Under the pieces are notes generated by a model that was not told the origin of the DNA, made no database searches, and was given only the letters and a program-made list of their open reading frames with translations. Shown piece after piece: positions 57,459-64,000 of a DNA stretch of 64,000 bases. Numbering within the stretch: the first letter of the stretch is position 1; the number at the start of each line of letters is the position of its first letter. Where the stretch lies: positions 744,001 through 808,000 of the forward strand of contig PVNU02004155.1 of the NCBI GenBank assembly GCA_003013855.2. Direction: 5' to 3'. A program made the position numbers and the translations under genes. The stretch comes from Liriodendron chinense. Lineage: Eukaryota > Streptophyta > Magnoliopsida > Magnoliales > Magnoliaceae.

Positions 57459-57930
57459 CATTGTTCGGAATCTCTCTGATATTATCGAAATATCCCCAAT
57501 ATTATCCATATCTCTAGCTCGGTGATACTGACAACACTGGTAGCGATATCGGCAACACTGGTAGTGATATCGGTAACGCTTGTAATATAAAAAAATTTAG
57601 GTATTTACGATATATCACTAAGTATTGCCAATTTATCACCAATAGTTTTTACCGTGTAAATTGTAAGTGTATCTTGTTTTTACTCCATTAAAAGGAAACT
57701 TATTATTTGATTCCTAAATATGCAAATATTCATCTTTTTCGCTATTATTTAATTCTTAAATTCTTAAATATGTGTATTTTAACATCTCCTTAAGTTTCAC
57801 TGAAAAATTCCACTGTTTTCCTCATGTTTCCCCACATTTCTAGGAATCGACAATATTATCAGTGATAATGATATTGTTTTTGTATCCCTGACCAACGAAA
57901 CTTGTAGTGATACCGATACTTCGAACACTA
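57459..57930. mobile_element. hAT-like element, short relative of 21507-22570
   Basis: ATTGTTCGGAATC at the left and ACTTCGAACACT at the right are partly inverted. Flanks CATATGGG (57451-57458) and CATACGGG (57931-57938) form an 8-bp duplication with one change. The interior is shared, in inverted orientation, with 21507-22570. Confidence 0.65.
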
Positions 57931-58174
57931 CATACGGGAGCATTTCCTGCTAGTTCTATCATGTTTTGACTAATCCCTTTGAAATGCGGATCAGGGTCTT
58001 GTTTGTTGTTTATACTCCATTTGCTTTTGGCCTATATGCAGTCAATCTGCGCCTTTTGTACATGAAATTGTCAGAGGAAATCATCCATGTTGTTCGTGTA
58101 GCTCTTTTGGCGCCGTCAGAATCCCATTGATCACCAATGATAACTTATTTTCTTTAAGGCCATCCATGCCTTCC

Positions 58175-59048
58175 TGATGCAGGGGCATGCGATGACCTAA
58201 CCCTAGATGCATATATATTCAGTTGGAAGATATTCAAATAATAAAATTAACAACTAACTGTTTTCAATCAGAGGAAACTAACAAATCTCAACACAGAGAT
58301 GAGATCCGTCCGTCCGGATCATGCCCCTTAGCATAAGAATCACGTAAAACCGTAAAATAAAGAGGATCTAGGGATATAAGGATATCCCAGATCTAGCATA
58401 GACCAGTCCACGGTCAAGTTTGGATCCGATTCTCATGGCTAGGCATCCATTTTTTTCGATCGTACCAAAAGGGGTAGATTCAGGGAAGAACGAATGTGAT
58501 TGGGAAGCAACGAGTTCGAGATGAGGGATAGCACAGAGTATGAAAATAGAAAAATCGTACCTTTCCTTCACCTTGAAGAACTAAAGATGAGAAAAAATGA
58601 AAACCGGGGTGGAATCCTCAACACCCGAGGGCCAATCCTAAAACCCTAATCTCTTGAATAAGAGGAAGAAAAGCAGCCGAATTTTATATTCATTCAATAA
58701 TGTCGAAATAGGGTTTATCACAGTATATATAAGCTACGAAAATAAAAAGTGCACTAAAGTACCTAAAAACAAAAAAAATAACATAAAAACGCCTAGAACT
58801 AAATAATGACACTAAAACGCCTAGAAACAAGAAAATAAACAAAAAAACGCCTAAAACTAAATCCGCTCCAAGGTCCTGTAGTCATGATGCTCCCGCACGA
58901 TCCTGCAGCTCGCGTATTCGTAACACTTCAAAAAATGGGTCCAATGGGCCCGGCATCCATCCACATCAGCTCATTTGCCCCAACACTCGATCTGCGACGT
59001 CGCCTCCTCTGGTACACTCTAAAAGGTGCACCACTAATGTCCGCATCA
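58175..59048 (-). repeat. Solo LTR of gypsy family A, copy 3 (874 bp)
   Basis: On the minus strand it begins TGATGCGGACATTAGTG and ends GCCCCTGCATCA, like the LTR at 9673-10637. CTTCC flanks at 58170-58174 and 59049-59053. There is no primer site beside it. It is inserted in the gypsy relic 57000-60786. Confidence 0.82.
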
Positions 59049-59480
59049 CTTCCTCAGGTTCTTGATCATCATTTTTGAATCACTTTTGTGTTCACCTTCC
59101 ACTTGGTTTGCAACGAAGTTTTCTTTATTGCATTCATCCTCTTATCTCTCATAAAACTAGAGATTATGAAAGGGACACTATGTCGCATAATGTCGATGAC
59201 CACCACACTCGAAGCAAGTATTGGCCGACCTCCCTAAGTTGCTACAACAAACTTTCCCTTTGTGTCACTGCTTCAGGAAGGAGAATTAAAGGTAGAGTTC
59301 TAGTCAAATTTGTAATCCCGACCTAGGGAGCGAAGTTGCATATGCGTTGTAGAGCCACTAATGGCAAGACACATGGCTGTATAGCCCCTGACTTGAGGGT
59401 TATTGTGTCTTGTCACCAGCTTCTACCCCTGCACTTTTTGGCCATTTGATATGGTTCATCTACATTATTGAGCCGAAAGA

Positions 59481-60385
59481 TCAACAATTCTCTTTAATAT
59501 CAAACCGTGGTCCATTGCAATAATGCATCACTTGTTGCTTTCCAGTCCCCATTAGGCGACAACAAATAGCCAAGTCATAATAACATTGTGTGTATTCCTC
59601 CACAGTCAGATTGTCTTGTCGTGGCGTGAGGAGCTCCTGAAAAAAAGTCGTCTCATAATCCAATAACAGAGACTTTTGCTTCAACTCGCCTTCATTTCCT
59701 CCCAATTACTTAAGGGATAAAAGGTGCTTCAATCTCGCCTTCATTTCCTCCCAATTACTTAGGGAGAAAAGCCACATTGCTACAAGTCTTCTTCGATAAC
59801 ATACCACCCATCTTGAGTTGCACGCTTAAGTTTCACGGCAACAAAACATAGCTTGACCGTTTTTTCCATTTCGTACTAGCGAAAATACCGCTTCATTGAC
59901 TTTAGTCAATCGTTGAACACCTTAGAATCCAGATTACCATCATAATGCGGAATCTCAATATTGACATCCTTAATGGGTTCTACAATGCAAACATTCCACC
60001 TTTCAGGTTAATTTGGATAGTATCATCGAAGATAGTTCACTCCTCTTCATTCCTCTTGTTCCCGGCAGCACATGGAAATGTTGTTTGATCACATAGCTAG
60101 GCTCATACTCTTCCTCACGAAAATCACCATTTTGGCCAAGATGCCTTGGGTCAACATTCCTGGACGCTAATATTTTATAGTTTGGATTGATTCCTTTCTT
60201 GCTTCTTCAAGAACAATAACCCATCCTTCCAGAGTAGCTACTCTAGCGATGAAACGACACTCCATATCGCCCCACTGTTTCGTGATCAAATTGACACTTG
60301 TTGCAAGGTCGACAAAGTCCCATCCTAAGGTTTCGTGGCCATCCCACAATTGCAAGTCATCCCTCTTATGGTGCTCAGATGACAA
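59481..60385 (-). pseudogene. Gypsy gag relic
   Basis: IPHYDGNLDSKVFNDWLKSM and KTVKLCFVAVKLKRATQ (59980-59830, broken), then LLLDYETTFFQELLTPRQDN and LTVEEYTQCYYDLAICCRLM (59660-59530). This is the retrotrans_gag order. The N-terminal part (60385-60167) shows QWGDMECRFIARVATLEGWV, a plausible gag coiled region. Confidence 0.75.
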
Positions 60386-60786
60386 CAGGTTTACGCAAAA
60401 TATACAAGAACAGTTTTGGGTGGGGGTTTTTTTGTCAAAGGAAGGAAGAGAAGGGATTGATTTTGAGGTTTCTTTTTTTGTTTTTTTGTTTTTTTTTTTT
60501 TAATATAAGATATAGGGAATGGAAAACGTTTTAGGAATGTTGGGCGTATGATAGGGTAGGGGCTGTTTACTAGTGGAATTTGGGATAAAGATTGGATGAT
60601 GATTTAGGTGATATGGAGATTGTATATGATCTATGGTGGAAGGTTTGAATTAATAGATAGGTTCAGGAAATTGGCGGTAGGTTTGGGATGAATATTGGGA
60701 TAAAATTTGTAAAAAGAAGATGAGAAAGAGGAGAAAGTGAAAGAGAAAATCCCAAGAGCAGAGCTTGCTCTGATACCAAAACAATG

Positions 60787-61789
60787 CAACCAGATTAAGG
60801 AGAAACTAATTGTAATAAGATTCACCAAGTTGAAAGTTTGAATCACAAAGAGAAAAGATGAAATGACTATGAGCAAGTCAACAGTCATCCAGTCTTATAC
60901 TAGAGATCACCACTCCACCCCCACTTAACACACTACCGTCCAAAACAAGAAAACCTTTAAACAAGAAAATCTATTAATAATTATTTCCTAACATAGAATC
61001 TCTAAAATCAAAAAAGTACTTAAACAAGAAAATCTAATACACTTATTTCCTGACATAGATATATTTTCCTAACATAGGAATATGAAGAAAAAAAGTAAAT
61101 GAGGAACAAGCTAAAAAAGGAAATCAGGCCTTTTGTTGTGCACACATGTAGAGCGAGCACGTGTGGGATGTGGGGTGATTGCATCAAGCTCTTATCTAAT
61201 CCAAGATTCCTAGAACAATTCAAGAAGATTTTGGACAAGGCAAGACCCTCCAATGGAGATAAAGAATCAATGAATATCAAGCACCCACAGGATCTCATGT
61301 ATCAACATCTCATCATCTTCTTTGGATTTCATTTTCTATTCTATTATAGCTTTTTTCTTACAGTACACTTCATTCAAGGAATTTCACTTCCACAAACAAA
61401 AATGTAGAAACTGTGCTCTTGCACAAGTGGGGAACGGTGGCTAATTCCTTCCTTAACCATCATTGAAGCCCTTATTCGGAATCTCTAGCCTGAGACAATA
61501 ATTTGAGTCGTTTTTGTAAAAAAAAAAAAAAAAATTTGAAAGCAAACTATTTGTAAACATCTTAACCTTTCAATTTGCTGTGCCCCACCATGGATGAACA
61601 ATGCTCTAAAGTCTCCTTGATAGGATGTAATCGTAACCCTTCAATTTGTTAGCTACAGATAGACAGTTAAAAAGACAAGTAGAATAATGGTCCACATTCA
61701 GATCGAAAAGAATCCTAATATTATTAGTCACTGATATCATCTTCCAATTGAGGGGCTTAATGGACCACCAGTTCTAATCTCTCTCTGAC
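60787..61789 (-). other. Gene 2 intron, donor side
   Basis: The left part is probably the 5' LTR of the gypsy relic; AAACAAGAAAATCTA recurs at 60959-60973 and 61022-61036. The rest shows no signal. An A18 run lies at 61519-61536. Confidence 0.4.
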
Positions 61790-62437
61790 CTGAGAAGAAG
61801 TAGACGAAGACTCTCCAACATGGCCACGAGATTGCAGCTTCCTTTCAGCTATAGGCTTTACCGTAGCTGCTTTTTCTAGCAACCCCTTGCATGCAGGTTT
61901 TCTCCCAACAGCAATGGGACCCACCATTGCATTAGACGAATCGGAAGCCCCACCAGATTGTGGCAGCCCTCTCTCAGTTTGAAAAACCTTCCTACCAACC
62001 GCATTCGTTGCTTCTTCCGGCAAATCAGAAGCATTGGAGATGAGATGAGAAGCAACATTGACATTGGGTGGTCCAGAGGCGCAGCGAGGCTGCAAAAGCC
62101 CTCTCTCTGCTCGTCTTCGGAATGATAGCTCCCTTTGCATTGCGACTTGGACAGGAATGGCCTCCAAGGTAGCCCTCACTTCAGCGGCAGCAACGGCAGC
62201 AGCAGCAGCTTCTTGGAGCCTCTTGCGGGGGAGATCTCTCTCAAGGAGGAGAAAGGAATCAGCAATTGTAGGTTGGGGGAGAGGAAATGGGAGAGATGGA
62301 GAGTGTGAGAGTAGTTCGACGCCAAAAAGAGATTGAAATGGCTGTCCATCTATTCTTCTTCTTCTTATTTGAAATGACAACTCTCGTTGGATCGCAACCT
62401 CCATGGGCATTACCTCCTCACAACTATACGACGCCAT
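61790..62437 (-). CDS. Gene 2 first exon
   Basis: The start codon at 62437 (MASYSCEEV) is the first ATG after a (GA)n 5' UTR. The frame stays open further upstream (to 62611) only through the GA repeat. The exon encodes two copies of a VAxQRELSF motif (residues 14-22 and 98-106), an Ala-rich helix (76-87), Arg-rich patches (RRRRID, FRRRAERG) and a Ser-rich end SSSTSSQ. The donor is CAG/GTCAGA at 61789. No folded domain is recognised; similar Arg/Glu-rich N termini precede U1-type fingers in plant proteins, which is the main reason for joining it to exon 2. If that join is wrong, this is an independent gene ending at 61757. Confidence 0.65.
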
Positions 62438-62461
62438 GAAGCTAAAACCCTCCTCCTTGCT

Positions 62462-62498
<37 letters not shown>

Positions 62499-62703
62499 CT
62501 TCTGAGGCGCTTGAGAGAGTGAGAGTGAGAGTGAGACTGTGAGCAGAAATTCTCTTGCTTAAAATACTCGCGATTCGGCCTCTTCTGACACCCGCGAAAT
62601 TCACAGTACACGTGCTTCAGCTGAGCTGCCTACGCGCGCTTTAAGCAGATTATCTCCGTTTCTGCTTTATTCGAGGGGAGGCGGACGGGAATTTTCCGCG
62701 CAG
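62438..62703 (-). promoter_or_regulatory. 5' UTR and proximal upstream region of gene 2
   Basis: A (GA)15 microsatellite at 62465-62494 (CT on the gene strand) lies about 30-60 bases before the start codon, as is common in plant 5' UTRs. GC-rich around 62570-62700. No confident TATA box. Confidence 0.5.
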
Positions 62704-63070
62704 GGATGCTTAGGTGGGCCCCACCCACGGTGATGTTTGTGAGAAATCCACCCCGTCCATCCGTTTTTCGAGCTCATTTTAGTACATGCGACTAAAGCTG
62801 AGGCGGACTAAAAACTCGAGCGAAATTGGGGAAAGAAATGCCTACTATTGAAATCTTCACCATGTATAGGATCATTCACACTAGGATGAAGTAAAAATAC
62901 AAAACAACTTAACCTATAGAATACTTTTGTAAGCATACTTATGTTTCAAAGGTCGTCATTGAATCCTCATTGTTTCTTATAACTTGAGTTTTTAATCTAC
63001 TCAAGTTCAGTACCGATGAACAGGATGGATTTCTCACAAACATCACCATAACCCCACATAGCACCCCAGC
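62704..63070. mobile_element. MITE, hairpin family, upstream of gene 2
   Basis: GGTGATGTTTGTGAGAAATC and CACCCCGTCCATCCGTTTTT at the left; GGATGGATTTCTCACAAACA and TCACCATAACCCCAC at the right. Close to the element at 37326-37937. Termini approximate. Confidence 0.75.
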
Positions 63071-63289
63071 TTAAAGGAACTTGGTGAGAATTGAGAAAGG
63101 CTTTCCCTGTCCACCCATATGTAGATTTGGCGGATAACATATTTAAATCCGAACATAATCTTGTTAATTACAGCATAGATTACTTTTGTAACACCACTGT
63201 TGATGTAGATTATACATAATCCTGAGCTAGCTTTGATTTGAGATCATCATCATGTGGAGTCTTGATAGCTAAGAAATGAAAGTAATTGA

Positions 63290-63640
63290 TAGTGGATAAG
63301 TAATGATTACTTCAATATTTTCTTGGAAATGCAGGTTGTCCCTTCATATGCCAAAATCATGTGGCCTCACCATAATATATGTGTATATCCACACCGTTCA
63401 TTTATTTCTCCAAATCATTTTAGGGTATAAGTTTGAAAATGAGGTAGATCCAAAGTTCAAGTGGCCCATAATAAGAATAATTACGTCTTCCATTGAACAT
63501 ATTGTTATGTATGGTGTGGTCCACTTGATCTTTGGATTTATCTCATTTTTTTACTCACATCCTAAATTAATTTGAAATGATGAATGAGCAGTGTAGATAT
63601 AACACATACATCATGGTGAGGCCCACACAATTTTGCTTTG
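63290..63640. mobile_element. MITE, hairpin family
   Basis: CAAAATCATGTGGCCTCACC (63352) pairs with GGTGAGGCCCACACAATTTTG (63615-63635). Arms TGTGTATATCCACACCGTTC and GAGCAGTGTAGATATAACAC. The left terminus probably lies before 63352, because AAATGCAGGTTGTCCC there recurs in the next copy. Confidence 0.75.
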
Positions 63641-63747
63641 AAAAGAGGTAAGAAATTTTTACAATTTTTTAGGTAGATTTCATCTCTTGTCAAATCAGCC
63701 GGTAAAAATACCACAATTAACTGTCATTTACGCCTGTTTGATAACGA

Positions 63748-64000
63748 ACAAATGAAAATGCATTGAATATGAATAATATTTCCTTAGAAACATGTTGTCC
63801 CAAAATTTCTCACATTGGTACCGTGGTATGTACCAAAATTTTGTGGGCCCACCATGATATATGTGTTATATCCATGCCGTTCATTCATTTTTTCAAATCA
63901 TTTTAGGACATGAGCCCAAAAATGAAGCAGATACAAAGTTCAAGTGGCCCACAAAAAAATAATTACGTCTACTATTAAACCTATTGTTATCTATGGTGTG
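63748..64000. mobile_element. MITE of the same subtype, cut by the window edge
   Basis: GCCTGTTTGATAAC (63750) begins it; GAAACATGTTGTCCC, then CCAAAATTTTGTGGGCCCACC and TGTGTTATATCCATGCCGTT parallel the previous element. The right arm is beyond the window. Confidence 0.65.

Larger units (their letters stand above)
57000..60786 (-). mobile_element. Ty3/gypsy element relic, interrupted by a hAT element and a solo LTR
   Basis: On the minus strand: primer site TTTTGGTATCAGAGCAAGC (60786-60768); gag (60385-59481); a broken gag-protease part to about 59054; the same region resuming at 58169-57939 (NKLSLVINGILTA); then integrase C-terminal text at 57458-57000. Reverse transcriptase and integrase core are missing. 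The 5' LTR should start at about 60787 going right, but its far end was not found. A 38-bp tandem duplication lies at 59688-59768. Confidence 0.7.

Noticed and set aside
62410..62611. N-terminal extension of gene 2 with SLSLSL and SHSHSH
   Set aside because: Comes from the (GA)n tract and neighbouring AG repeats of the 5' UTR; the first ATG after the tract is a better start.

Overview
This is nuclear DNA of a flowering plant. It contains spliced genes with canonical GT/AG borders and very long introns, plant Ty1/copia and Ty3/gypsy elements primed from a TGGTATCAGAG-type site, RRM-type L1-like LINEs, and a dense population of hairpin-forming MITEs. The many MITEs built around a GGGCCCAC...GTCCATCC core remind me of magnoliid genomes (Lauraceae or Magnoliaceae). 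That is recollection, not a demonstrated assignment.

Only two host genes can be supported, both on the minus strand. Gene 1 spans 31542 to the left edge and encodes a C2-VASt-TM-C2-GRAM protein, closest in my memory to the Arabidopsis At5g50170 type. Five exons are visible: 31542-31157, 21003-19747, 3177-2995, 2894-2611 and 2520-2416. The rest (end of GRAM, second VASt) lies beyond the left edge. Exon 1 carries an apparent one-base frame break. Gene 2 spans 62437 to 48403 and is modelled as two exons joined over a 13.0 kb intron. It encodes a 335-residue protein with two U1/matrin-type C2H2 zinc fingers at its C terminus.

Most of the remaining sequence is transposon. Intron 2 of gene 1 (16.6 kb) is nearly all one nest. 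A LINE (3404-18515) with a 19-bp target duplication was hit by a MITE, by a gypsy element that later lost one end, and by a second insertion of the same gypsy family in the opposite orientation. That second copy is now a solo LTR, itself split by a copia element. Intron 1 (10.2 kb) holds a hAT-like element, a TIR element, a broken copia element and a LINE ORF1 relic containing a MITE. The intron of gene 2 holds an internally deleted copia, two gypsy relics with hAT, MITE and solo-LTR insertions, and microsatellites.

The intergenic 31.5-48.4 kb is a MITE field with a nested SINE, a solo gypsy-type LTR carrying a minisatellite, a non-coding repeat rich in GACCGGTC palindromes, and a 1.5 kb hAT-type element. 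No rRNA gene, tRNA gene, CRISPR array or bacterial-type operon is present. No unknown multi-gene system was found. The most notable points are the nested architecture, the duplicated splice donor, the exon 1 frame break, the in-frame gypsy/LINE fusion, the paired inverted LTRs inside an intron, and a shared palindromic core carried by elements with different target-site lengths.
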